Below, one piece after another: positions 1-6,275 of a stretch of 42,176 bases of DNA. This stretch comes from Victivallis vadensis (GTDB lineage: Bacteria; Verrucomicrobiota; Lentisphaeria; Victivallales; GWF2-50-93), in contig DYRX01000002.1 of NCBI GenBank assembly GCA_020718525.1, forward strand, positions 1 to 42,176, read 5' to 3'. Each line of letters opens with the position of its first letter. The first letter of the stretch is position 1. The notes below the pieces were generated by a model that worked only from the letters and a program-made list of their open reading frames with translations, searched no databases and was not told where the DNA came from. The translations under genes were made by a program, and so were the position numbers.

Positions 1-39
1 GCCCATTCCCATCGGTCCTGTTCCATCTCCTCTTGGCAT
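1..39 (-). CDS. DUF5320-like small glycine-rich protein, partial (runs off the window)
   Basis: Only the first 13 codons lie in the window, reading MPRGDGTGPMGMG. This is the signature start of the small DUF5320-type proteins (MPxxDxTGPxGxGPxTG), which are often encoded beside NifX/NifB-domain and Mrp genes in anaerobes. Their biochemical role is unknown to me. A GGAG ribosome site lies just upstream of the ATG at 39 (GGAGAAATCAAA). The first 34 bases are identical to the start of the gene at 72-230, so this is a tandem paralogue, and it is presumably the third gene of the minus-strand operon driven from the sigma-54 site at 743-758. The family call is good for so short a piece because the motif is so distinctive, but length and C-terminus cannot be seen. 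Confidence 0.6.
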   Translation of the reverse strand, partial: MPRGDGTGPMGMG

Positions 40-71
40 TTTGATTTCTCCTTATTCCATTTGTTTTTTAT

Positions 72-230
72 TTAGCGGCTGGCAGACTGACCGCGTCCTC
101 CGCGCCCCTGTCCTTGTCTTTTGCCAGCTCCTCCCGCCGGCGCTTTCGCCTGTCCGGCACTACAAGAACCACGCCCGCGCCCAGTTCCCGCCCCTTTTCC
201 CATCGGTCCTGTTCCATCTCCTCTTGGCAT
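72..230 (-). CDS. DUF5320-like small glycine-rich protein (52 aa)
   Basis: A 52-residue protein starting MPRGDGTGPMGKGAGTGRGR, followed by a GSCS segment and a Gly/Arg/Gln-rich tail ending SASR. The start matches the DUF5320-type signature, and the rest is low-complexity and probably flexible. The ATG at 230 is preceded by a near-perfect Shine-Dalgarno (AAGGAGGTGATTAT), far stronger than chance, which is the best evidence that so short a frame is translated. It lies 80 bp downstream of the NifX-type gene at 311-691 and 32 bp upstream of its tandem paralogue at 1-39. Function is unknown. By context it belongs with the NifX/Mrp proteins, perhaps as a metal-cluster accessory. Only one Cys is visible, so it is unlikely to hold a cluster alone. 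Confidence 0.7.
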   Translation of the reverse strand: MPRGDGTGPMGKGAGTGRGRGSCSAGQAKAPAGGAGKRQGQGRGGRGQSASR

Positions 231-310
231 ATAATCACCTCCTTTTTAAATTAGGCTCGCTACGCTAGCAACTTCTTCCAGTCCGACCAGTCCGACCAGC
301 CGCCGGAAAA

Positions 311-691
311 TCATCTGAAACCAGCGCAGGCTCCCCTGCGCATCTGCCTGCGTCTGCCACAGCATCCTGGCATCACGTATCGCGTGTCTGAAAGCTTGCC
401 ATTCAAGATGGCGTCGAGCACCGCCTCCGTATCTCCGCAGACAAAGCCGGCGACATCTATTCCGTTGTTTCTGACAGCCGCCTCCTGCTCCCCCGAAATA
501 GCGCCGCATACGAGCATCTTGATGCCCAGATCTGAAAGTGCCTTGGCCCTTGCTGAAGGACCTACGCCAGAAATCATCGCATGAACGCGCCTTTCGATCC
601 TGCCGTCTGCAAGCTCGATCAGAAGAATATTCTCGGAGACATCGAAGACCGGAGATATCCTTCCCTGGCAATGAGACACCGCTATTTTCAT
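311..691 (-). CDS. NifX/NifB-type dinitrogenase iron-molybdenum cofactor domain protein (ORP-like)
   Basis: A 126-residue protein beginning MKIAVSHCQGRISPVFDVSE, the usual N-terminus of the PF02579 fold shared by NifX, NafY, the NifB C-terminus and the orange protein ORP. The conserved middle (DLGIKMLVCGAISGEQEAAV, then NNGIDVAGFVCGDTEAVLDA) and the length are normal for a single-domain member. The tail has a CCGRRR patch common in this subgroup. Such proteins bind or carry Mo/Fe/Cu-S clusters. No nif structural genes are seen, so a nitrogenase role is not supported. The start has an AGGAAAG ribosome site. It is the first gene of a minus-strand operon with the two DUF5320-like genes, about 41 bp downstream of the transcription start predicted from the sigma-54 promoter at 743-758. 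Confidence 0.85.
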   Translation of the reverse strand: MKIAVSHCQGRISPVFDVSENILLIELADGRIERRVHAMISGVGPSARAKALSDLGIKMLVCGAISGEQEAAVRNNGIDVAGFVCGDTEAVLDAILNGKLSDTRYVMPGCCGRRRQMRRGACAGFR

Positions 692-742
692 TTTTCAGCT
701 TTCCTGATTCCGCTGAATATGCTCTTCTATGTTAGGCAGTTT

Positions 743-758
743 AGCATCATTCATGCCA
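743..758 (-). promoter_or_regulatory. sigma-54 promoter for the minus-strand NifX/DUF5320 operon
   Basis: On the minus strand this reads TGGCATGAATGATGCT. Against TGGCACG-N4-TTGCW it keeps the invariant GG and GC with correct 12-base register and differs at two positions. The predicted transcription start is near 732, giving a leader of about 41 bases to the ATG at 691. The regulator-like palindrome at 869-882 is centred 131 bp upstream of the -12 G, the same distance as at the second promoter. Confidence 0.72.
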
Positions 759-825
759 CTGGAATTTATTTAAGTCATATCTAATTGTATATAAATATGT
801 TATGTATCTTATCCAAAATCAGAGC

Positions 826-854
826 TTGACAATATCATCTTATTGTGCAATACT
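826..854 (+). promoter_or_regulatory. sigma-70 type promoter for the enhancer-binding protein gene
   Basis: TTGACA (826-831), a perfect -35, is followed after 17 bases by AATACT (849-854), a 4/6 match to the -10. Transcription would start near 861, just before the AAGGAG ribosome site and just upstream of the palindrome at 869-882. This would give the regulator gene housekeeping transcription. The -10 is weak. Confidence 0.45.
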
Positions 855-868
855 ATAAGGAGAACAGA

Positions 869-882
869 ATTGCATTATGCAT
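869..882. promoter_or_regulatory. Upstream activator site (palindrome) for the sigma-54 regulator, left copy
   Basis: ATTGCATTATGCAT is one base short of the perfect 15-bp palindrome found at 2366-2380. Its centre (876) is 131 bp upstream of the -12 G of the minus-strand sigma-54 promoter. The site also covers the ATG at 877 used by the regulator gene, so the bound regulator could hinder its own expression. A half-similar ATTGTGCAAT lies at 843-852. Confidence 0.65.
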
Positions 883-2322
883 GCAGTATGCTTGAATCCT
901 GTACTTCGCAAATCATCGCTTAATTCGTTTCCGGCACTGCCGGGTCTGGACTTGTCAAAGATGGATCACAGCAACAGCATAGTTCTCGACTCGATCAACG
1001 AGGGCGTATTCACGGTCGGCCTCGACTGGCGGATACAGTCATTCAACTCAGCCGCCGAAAGGATAACCGGCATATCCAGGAAGGATGCGATCGGAAGAAA
1101 CTGCTCCGACGTATTCCACGCCGAGATATGCGAAAAGGAATGCGCCATCAAGCGCTGTCTTGAGAGCGGAAAACCCGTTGTGAACAGCACCGCGCACATC
1201 ATCACGAACCGTGGTCTGCGTCTGCCGATTCGCGTCTCGGCCGCCGCACTCAAGGATGCGAAAGGCAATGTGCTCGGCGGAGTCGAGACATTCCAGGATC
1301 TCAGCCAGATCGAGGCGCTCCGCAAGGAACTGCAGAAGACTCACTGCTTTGAGGACATTGTGGGGCGCAGTCCCATCATGCAGGGACTTTTCGAAATTCT
1401 CCCCCAGATAGCGGAAAGCTCCAGCACCGTCCTCATCGAAGGGCCGAGCGGAACAGGAAAGGAGCTCTTCGCAAGGGCGATACACAGGCTCTCCCCCAGA
1501 AAAAAGAAAAATTTTGTCGCCATAAACTGCGCCGCGCTCCCAGACACTCTGCTGGAGAGCGAGCTTTTCGGGCACAAGGCCGGCGCCTTCACGGATGCCA
1601 GGCGGGACAAGCCCGGACGCTTCGTGCTAGCCGAGGGCGGAACCATATTCCTCGACGAGATCGGCGACATCTCCCCCGCCCTGCAGGTCAGGCTACTGCG
1701 GGTCCTCCAGGAGCGCACCGTGGAGCCATTGGGCTCTGTGGATACAGTCCCGATCAATGTGAGGGTCGTCGCCGCCACAAACAGGAATCTGAAGGAGCTG
1801 GTTGCCTCCAAGAAGTTCCGCGAGGATCTCTATTACCGTATCCGCATCGTGCATTTGGAACTGCCAGAGCTCAGAAAACGCAGGGAGGACATTCCACTGC
1901 TTGTCGAGCACATTATCTCAAAGTTCAACCGGCTCCAGGGCAAGTCAGTGTCCGGACTGTCCCCGGAGGCGCTCGAGCGCATCATGTGCCACGACTATCC
2001 CGGCAACATACGCGAACTCGAAAACATGATAGAACAGGCGTTTGTCCTCTGCAGGGGTTCGCAGATCGAGCTCCATCATCTTCCCCCAGAACTGCGCCCG
2101 GAAACCGCGCACAAGACTGCGGCAAATTTCGGATCAATGACCCTGAAGGCAATGGAAAAACGCATGATAGAGGAAACTCTTTCAAGGCTTGGCGGCAGTA
2201 GGAGGAAGGCGGCGAAGGAGCTGGGCATAGATCCGAGCACCCTGTTCAGGAAGATGAAGGAGATGAAAATCGAGTTCCCCGAAAACGACGGCAGAAATGC
2301 AAAAAAGTCCTTCCTCCACTAG
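877..2322 (+). CDS. Sigma-54-dependent enhancer-binding protein with PAS sensor (ORP-locus type regulator)
   Basis: A 481-residue activator. A PAS domain (about 32-145) carries Cys 76, 85, 89 and 94 in a C-x8-C-x3-C-x4-C pattern, suggesting redox, metal or Fe-S sensing. The central AAA+ domain (about 158-400) has Walker A GPSGTGKE (189-196), Walker B TIFLDEIGD and the sigma-54 contact loop, here GAFTDA instead of the usual GAFTGA. The C-terminus is a Fis-type HTH (SRRKAAKELGIDPSTLFRKM). There is no phosphorelay receiver, so the PAS domain is the likely input. The gene sits between two operons with -24/-12 promoters and matching palindromes, so it almost certainly controls both. The ATG at 877 has AAGGAG 14 bases upstream, a long spacing. 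Met29 at 961, right before the PAS domain, is an alternative start with a weaker site. Confidence 0.92.
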   Translation: MHAVCLNPVLRKSSLNSFPALPGLDLSKMDHSNSIVLDSINEGVFTVGLDWRIQSFNSAAERITGISRKDAIGRNCSDVFHAEICEKECAIKRCLESGKPVVNSTAHIITNRGLRLPIRVSAAALKDAKGNVLGGVETFQDLSQIEALRKELQKTHCFEDIVGRSPIMQGLFEILPQIAESSSTVLIEGPSGTGKELFARAIHRLSPRKKKNFVAINCAALPDTLLESELFGHKAGAFTDARRDKPGRFVLAEGGTIFLDEIGDISPALQVRLLRVLQERTVEPLGSVDTVPINVRVVAATNRNLKELVASKKFREDLYYRIRIVHLELPELRKRREDIPLLVEHIISKFNRLQGKSVSGLSPEALERIMCHDYPGNIRELENMIEQAFVLCRGSQIELHHLPPELRPETAHKTAANFGSMTLKAMEKRMIEETLSRLGGSRRKAAKELGIDPSTLFRKMKEMKIEFPENDGRNAKKSFLH

Positions 2323-2365
2323 CTTTCTGATTTTCCACCATTCTCCTCTGACAAGGACAACAAGT

Positions 2366-2380
2366 ATTGCATTATGCAAT
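2366..2380. promoter_or_regulatory. Upstream activator site (perfect 15-bp palindrome), right copy
   Basis: ATTGCATTATGCAAT is a perfect palindrome around T2373. Its centre is 131 bp upstream of the -12 G of the plus-strand sigma-54 promoter at 2491-2506, within the normal range for enhancer sites. It lies in the 257-base gap between the regulator gene and its target operon. The near-identical site at 869-882 serves the other operon at the same distance. Confidence 0.75.
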
Positions 2381-2490
2381 GAATGAGTTGCCAATAGGCG
2401 ACAGCGCTGTCTTGAATATTTTATTATGACATATGTAAGTGTTTGTATTTAAGCATATTACATATTTATCTTTCTCTTATAAAATATTTC

Positions 2491-2506
2491 TGGCACGCAT
2501 ACTGCT
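2491..2506 (+). promoter_or_regulatory. sigma-54 promoter for the NifX / Mrp-NifX operon
   Basis: TGGCACGCATACTGCT matches TGGCACG-N4-TTGCW with a single mismatch (C for the first T of the -12 box). The GG at 2492-2493 and GC at 2504-2505 are in the required register. The predicted start is near 2517, about 63 bases before the ATG at 2580. Confidence 0.85.
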
Positions 2507-2579
2507 AAGCCATGAAACACGTTTTTGGCCTTGTCAGCAATTCAGGGCTCTATCAATATGATTACAAAGGGGAATTTTC

Positions 2580-2942
2580 ATGAAAATCGCGGTGACTTCT
2601 CAGGATGGAAAAATTGACGGAAAACTTGATCCCCGTTTCGGGAGATCTAAGCATTTCATCGTTTTCGACATCGAGAGCGGCAAGTCGGAGCTTGTTGACA
2701 ACAGCATCAACCTCAATGCGGCTCAGGGAGCTGGAATACAGGCAGGCAGAAATGTGGCGGAGCTCGGTGTCGGCGCCGTAATAACGGGGAACGTAGGACC
2801 GAAGGCGTTTGCGGTGCTCAACGAATGCGGGATTAAGATTTACACCGCCGGAGACTGCAGTGTCAAGGATGCCATAGAGAAATACAGGAACGGAGATCTT
2901 AAGCTTGTTGAAAACGCTAACGTCCAGGGACACTGGGCCTGA
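2580..2942 (+). CDS. NifX/NifB-type iron-molybdenum cofactor domain protein, orange-protein (ORP) homologue
   Basis: A 120-residue single-domain PF02579 protein. The N-terminus MKIAVTSQDGKIDGKLDPRF continues into GRSKHFIVFDIESGK, the core AELGVGAVITGNVGPKAF follows, and the end is YRNGDLKLVENANVQGHW. The LDPRFGR start and the ITGNVGPKAF motif are typical of the ORP/NifX-like group in strict anaerobes. In Desulfovibrio the homologue carries a Mo-Cu-S cluster. Cluster content here is inference, and only two Cys are seen. The start is clear: AAAGGGGA lies about 8 bases before the ATG. It is the first gene after the sigma-54 promoter at 2491-2506. A 106-base gap to the Mrp gene holds a small GC hairpin (CCGCC/GGCGG near 2991-3003) and a strong ribosome site. 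Confidence 0.88.
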   Translation: MKIAVTSQDGKIDGKLDPRFGRSKHFIVFDIESGKSELVDNSINLNAAQGAGIQAGRNVAELGVGAVITGNVGPKAFAVLNECGIKIYTAGDCSVKDAIEKYRNGDLKLVENANVQGHWA

Positions 2943-3048
2943 TGCCGGAGCCGCGCATTCCTGTTATTTCTTACAATGTCCAATGACCAATCCGCCGAGG
3001 CGGAAATATCCAAACACCGAATTCAAAAAAATAAAGGAGGCAAATAAC

Positions 3049-4278
3049 ATGGCAGAAAACAAGTCTGACTGCTGTCCCAGGACTTCCGGGAACTGCGAAT
3101 CGGCATCCAGGAAAGATGATCTGGATCTTAAAAACCGGATGGGAAAAGTATGCAGAAAGATACTTGTCCTTTCCGGCAAAGGCGGAGTCGGAAAGAGCAC
3201 CGTTGCGGTAAATCTTGCATATGCTCTTTCAATGAAAGGTAAAAAGACCGGGCTCATTGATGTTGATCTTCACGGTCCCAGCGTGCCCGGAATTCTCGGA
3301 CTCAAGGGGAAGATGCTCGGGAATACGGCGGACGGCAAAATAAGACCAATGGAAGTGAACTCTAACCTGAAGGTGGTCTCGATCGGACTTCTCCTTGAAA
3401 ACGAGCGGGACGCAGTCATCTGGCGAGGTCCGATGAAGCACAATGTGATAAAACAGCTCCTGAAGGATAGCGAATGGGGCGAACTTGACTATCTTGTGAT
3501 AGACTCTCCACCGGGAACCGGCGACGAGCCTCTGGCGGTTGCACAGCTTGCCGGTGCCGGCTCATCAGCCCTGATCGTTACAACCCCGCAGTCGGTAGCT
3601 ACCGACGATGTCAGACGGAGCATATCCTTCTGCAACGAACTGGGGCTCGAAATGCTTGGACTTGTCGAAAACATGAGCGGCTTCACATGCCCGCACTGCG
3701 CAAAGGATGTCCCCCTCTTCGGATCCGGCGGCGGTGAAAACCTGGCGAAGGAAATGTCAGTGCCTTTTCTGGGCAGAATCCCCTTCGCCTCGGAAATAGT
3801 CACATGCGGAGAGGAAGGATCAGCATTTGTAGGATCCTCGTACAATGGCCCCTCGCTTCTGGCTTTCGAGAAGATTTTGGACAGAATATGTTCTGTTGAC
3901 AATAAAGTTTCGAACCTAAAAACAAAGGAAGAACAAAAGATGAAAGTGGCAATCCCAACAGCGGATGGAAAACTCTGCATGCATTTCGGACATTGCGAGG
4001 AATTTGCGCTCGTCGACGCGGACGCGGAAGAAAAAAAGATTATGGGCGTGACAAAGATAGTCCCACCGCCGCATGAGCCGGGACTGCTCCCCAAATGGCT
4101 TCATGAAAAAGGGGCAACTGTCATAATCGCCGGAGGAATGGGACAGAGGGCGCAGGATATTTTCAAACAGAACGGCATCAAGGTGCTGGTTGGCGCCCCG
4201 GCGGACAGCCCCGAAAACCTGGTCATGTCCTATCTTGACGGCACGCTGAAGGAAGGACAAAACACCTGCGACCATTGA
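3049..4278 (+). CDS. Mrp/NBP35-type P-loop ATPase fused to a C-terminal NifX domain
   Basis: A 409-residue fusion. Residues 1-35 hold a short Cys-containing head (C8, C9, C16, C35). Residues about 37-285 are an Mrp/NBP35 ATPase with the deviant Walker A GKGGVGKS (43-50), DVDLHGPS, the DSPPGTGDEPL motif and the Fe-S ligand pair CPHC (214-217). This family binds a bridging [4Fe-4S] cluster as a dimer and delivers it to targets. Residues 298-409 are a complete NifX-type domain (MKVAIPTADGKLCMHFGHCE). The same fusion occurs in the orange-protein locus of Desulfovibrio. The frame stays open upstream, but the ATG at 3049 is preferred because AAAGGAGG lies 8 bases before it. Earlier codons overlap the preceding gene and resemble no protein. 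It is the second gene of the sigma-54 operon and probably matures the ORP cluster. Confidence 0.92.
   Translation: MAENKSDCCPRTSGNCESASRKDDLDLKNRMGKVCRKILVLSGKGGVGKSTVAVNLAYALSMKGKKTGLIDVDLHGPSVPGILGLKGKMLGNTADGKIRPMEVNSNLKVVSIGLLLENERDAVIWRGPMKHNVIKQLLKDSEWGELDYLVIDSPPGTGDEPLAVAQLAGAGSSALIVTTPQSVATDDVRRSISFCNELGLEMLGLVENMSGFTCPHCAKDVPLFGSGGGENLAKEMSVPFLGRIPFASEIVTCGEEGSAFVGSSYNGPSLLAFEKILDRICSVDNKVSNLKTKEEQKMKVAIPTADGKLCMHFGHCEEFALVDADAEEKKIMGVTKIVPPPHEPGLLPKWLHEKGATVIIAGGMGQRAQDIFKQNGIKVLVGAPADSPENLVMSYLDGTLKEGQNTCDH
3925..3942 (+). promoter_or_regulatory. Internal ribosome binding site and in-frame ATG at the NifX domain boundary
   Basis: AAGGAAG (3925-3931), then 8 bases, then ATG at 3940. 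The ATG is in frame with the Mrp fusion and is the first codon of the NifX domain. It could yield a free 112-residue NifX protein (3940-4278) besides the fusion. The upstream stretch SVDNKVSNLKTKEEQK looks like a linker or former gene end. Confidence 0.5.
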
Positions 4279-4386
4279 TCTCGGAAATCATCAGAATCTT
4301 TTTATAATCTTTGAGGCTCCCAACACTTGGGGATCGCTGTTAATTTGCCGCTTTTGCCTTGCCGGAGATTCTTCTCAGGTGCTTTT

Positions 4387-4474
4387 GCGGCGAATGATCG
4401 CCGCCAGGAGAAAACGGTGAATAATCACCGCCCAGCGACAAGCTCTGGGCAGGCAGTCCAAAGAGCTTCGCTCT
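4387..4474. repeat. Run of four short hairpins
   Basis: The stems are GCGGCGA/TCGCCGC (4387-4404, loop ATGA), CGGTGA/TCACCG (4415-4430, loop ATAA), GCCCAG/CTGGGC (4430-4450) and AGAGC/GCTCT (near 4461-4474, loop TTC). None is followed by a clear T-run, so a simple terminator is not supported. It may be a structured RNA or decayed repeat DNA. Confidence 0.5.
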
Positions 4475-4477
4475 GGG

Positions 4478-4511
4478 CTTGTCCTCGCACAAAGGCACGG
4501 AGGCACAAAGA
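4478..4511. repeat. 34-bp direct repeat, copy 1
   Basis: Identical over 34 bases to 4690-4723. The core is CACAAAGGCACGGAGGCACA. The copies are 212 bp apart, both in non-coding DNA. Confidence 0.8.
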
Positions 4512-4689
4512 CGAAAAGTTTGTTGTGCCCGTAGATAGCAGGCGACTTTTTCGACTTACTGGGAAAATCAGTGTTCATCCGTGTCCATCTGTGGTTAAAA
4601 TATTCTTTTCTGCCTCTGACTGTTAAACTGTAAACCGAAAACGTTTCTTTTCACGCCAAGTCGCCAGCCGCGAAGTTAAGAGACAAGAA

Positions 4690-4723
4690 CTTGTCCTCGC
4701 ACAAAGGCACGGAGGCACAAAGA
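4690..4723. repeat. 34-bp direct repeat, copy 2
   Basis: Exact copy of 4478-4511. It lies directly upstream of the GGGAAC-hairpin units. Confidence 0.8.
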
Positions 4724-4731
4724 TTTAACCC

Positions 4732-4836
4732 GGGAACACCGAGCACCAGCTCGGTATCTGAAAGAGAGCCCTCCCCTGGGAACGCTGAGCTCCAGCTCGG
4801 CATCCGGAAGAGTGCCGACAGGATGTCGGCGTTCCC
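4732..4836. repeat. Three GGGAAC-hairpin units, one inverted
   Basis: Units at 4732-4758 (stem CCGAGC/GCTCGG), 4778-4804 (GAGCT/AGCTC) and, inverted, about 4811-4836 (GCCGACA/TGTCGGC). Each begins GGGAAC followed by a stem-loop. A related unit, GGGAAC plus GGTGT/ACACC, lies at 29229-29247. The stems differ in sequence but keep pairing, so the shape seems conserved. Confidence 0.6.
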
Positions 4837-5079
4837 ATCCCGAAACTCTATCCCCTAAAGCCTTCGTATTTCGCATTTTTCAATTCGCATTTAGCATTTT
4901 GCACTCTTTCTGATTTTCTTCCGTTCAATATTCAATATTGAAATTCAGTATTCAACAGCCGCAAACATGCGTATGGCGCTCTCCAAGATAATCTGGGCAT
5001 AATTCTTTCCGCAGACTTCCGCCCCAGATTATCTGATGAAAATTGCACCGTAATTTCCTGCAGGGTGCCGCGATCGTTC

Positions 5080-5119
5080 GTAAAGATTCGCTGAACGACG
5101 TAGTTCTGTGAATATTTAC
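5080..5119 (-). repeat. Dispersed imperfect-hairpin element, copy 1
   Basis: On the minus strand the arms are GTAAATATTCAC and GCGAATCTTTAC, with the middle CTACGTCGTTCA. It aligns with 33236-33271 (4-bp indel, one substitution) and more loosely with 40677-40715. It lies about 135 bases upstream of the lipoprotein start. Confidence 0.65.
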
Positions 5120-5253
5120 TTCCTGTCAATATTGCTCCTTGATTGTGCAATCGCAGGAAATTGTCTTGACAATATGCGATGTCGGATGATTGTACCACAC
5201 TGAAGGTCATAACAGAAGAAGGCAATCTCATAAGTAACGAGGAGGAAGAGGAG

Positions 5254-6273
5254 ATGAAAAGAGTAGCGGAAAAGTTCAGAAATTCACTTGCAGGAGTATT
5301 GGGGATTCCGATCGCGATGCTTCTTGCGGCGCATCTCTTGGGCGGGTGCGTGAAGCAGAAGGTCGTAATTAAGGTGAAGCCTGACGGCTCAGGCAAGATC
5401 GCTTTGACCAGAACCTACAGCAAGGAAGGCACTGCGATGCTCGAACAGCAGATGAATGAGATGAAAAAACAGATGGCCGCCAACCCACAGCCGTACGGGT
5501 TAAGCATGGTTGACCAGGATCCCTTTTACAACGAGGGCATGCTTAAAATGGAGGCCGCGCAGTATGGTGATGATGTCGAGTTCGTCAGTGGGAAGAAAAC
5601 TGAAAGTCCTTCCGGAAAAGGTTGCATCGCCGTATATAAATTTTCAGACATCAACAAGCTGACAATCCCGCTCGGAAACAGTATAGGAGTTCCCAGCGGA
5701 ATGCCGGGCGGCGGGGTTGATTCAATCAGCTTCAAGTTTGAGAAAAAGGGGGATCTGGGATTTCTTAAGATAATTGTCCCGCAGGGAGAAAAAACGGTGG
5801 CGGAAAAGGTGGAAAAGAAGGAAGACAAGACTCCGGCAAAGCAAGAAAATGCGGAATTGCCTGCTTCGTCCACGGCTGATGCCGCTTCCTCGGAGCAGAT
5901 GACGTCCGAAGAGAAAAAAATGTTCAAACAGCAGATGGATGCCGTTGGAAATCCATTTGGCTTCACCGGGAACGAGTCGGAGGATGAAATTACAATGAAG
6001 ATGTTCAAAGGCTTCGGGCTGTCCCTTGCGGTCGAAGTCGAATCCGATATTGTCAAATCGGACGCTTCATATCCGGATGCCAAGAAGAAAAACCGCTTCA
6101 CACTTTACGATATTGACTTTGACACGATGATGAAGGATCCTGGATTCCTGAAAGACATGAGAACTGGCGGCGGCGGAATGGAGGCGATGATGAGGTCTTC
6201 CCCCATGTCGTATTCAGGCAAGCCTGGAGTGGTCTGTGAACCTAAAGAGGAAATAAGCGTGGAGTTCAAGTAA
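5254..6273 (+). CDS. Predicted lipoprotein of the MoxR operon, unknown function
   Basis: A 339-residue protein with a lipoprotein signal: basic start, hydrophobic stretch GVLGIPIAMLLAAHLLGG and Cys27 in the lipobox LLGGC, so it should be anchored to a membrane facing the periplasm. The mature part opens with VKQKVVIKVKPDGSGKIALT, a beta-strand pattern often seen at the start of such lipoproteins, then has a charged Lys/Glu/Pro linker (about 190-215) and a Met-rich C-terminal half. I do not recognise the family. The frame is open from 5179, but the ATG at 5254 follows AACGAGGAGGAAGAGGAG and begins the signal peptide, so it is preferred. It is first in a plus-strand operon and ends 2 bases before the next ATG. 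Confidence 0.85.
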   Translation: MKRVAEKFRNSLAGVLGIPIAMLLAAHLLGGCVKQKVVIKVKPDGSGKIALTRTYSKEGTAMLEQQMNEMKKQMAANPQPYGLSMVDQDPFYNEGMLKMEAAQYGDDVEFVSGKKTESPSGKGCIAVYKFSDINKLTIPLGNSIGVPSGMPGGGVDSISFKFEKKGDLGFLKIIVPQGEKTVAEKVEKKEDKTPAKQENAELPASSTADAASSEQMTSEEKKMFKQQMDAVGNPFGFTGNESEDEITMKMFKGFGLSLAVEVESDIVKSDASYPDAKKKNRFTLYDIDFDTMMKDPGFLKDMRTGGGGMEAMMRSSPMSYSGKPGVVCEPKEEISVEFK

Positions 6274-6275
6274 GA

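Larger units (their letters stand above)
4279..5253. other. 975-base non-coding region with hairpins and repeats
   Basis: I see no credible gene here. Short frames at 4327-4626 and 4676-4876 have no ribosome site and are made of repeat words. The stretch holds consecutive hairpins (4387-4474), a 34-bp direct repeat (4478-4511 and 4690-4723), three GGGAAC-plus-hairpin units (4732-4836), an AT-rich palindrome (TTCAATATTCAATATTGAA, 4924-4942), a copy of the dispersed imperfect hairpin (5080-5119), a small palindrome ATTGTCTTGACAAT (5161-5174), and the leader of the following operon. The phrase at 4571-4600, reading GTTCATCCGTGTCCATCTG, resembles intergenic boilerplate I recall from other PVC genomes. 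Confidence 0.7.

Noticed and set aside
246..671. 141-residue frame antisense to nothing but overlapping the left NifX gene on the same strand
   Set aside because: Arg/Gly-rich shadow frame of the NifX gene with no ribosome site.
2905..3048. Upstream extension of the Mrp-NifX reading frame
   Set aside because: It overlaps the preceding NifX gene out of frame, has no protein-like sequence, and the ATG at 3049 has a strong ribosome site.
311..4278. Nitrogen-fixation cluster
   Set aside because: NifX-type domains are present, but there is no nifHDK, nifEN or radical-SAM nifB in the window; the Mrp fusion and regulator fit an orange-protein-like locus better.
4327..4626. 99-residue open frame in the hairpin region
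   Set aside because: Composed of repeat words, no ribosome site, no protein character.
5161..5194. TTGACA box upstream of the lipoprotein operon as a promoter
   Set aside because: No acceptable -10 at 16-18 bases; the box is part of the palindrome ATTGTCTTGACAAT instead.
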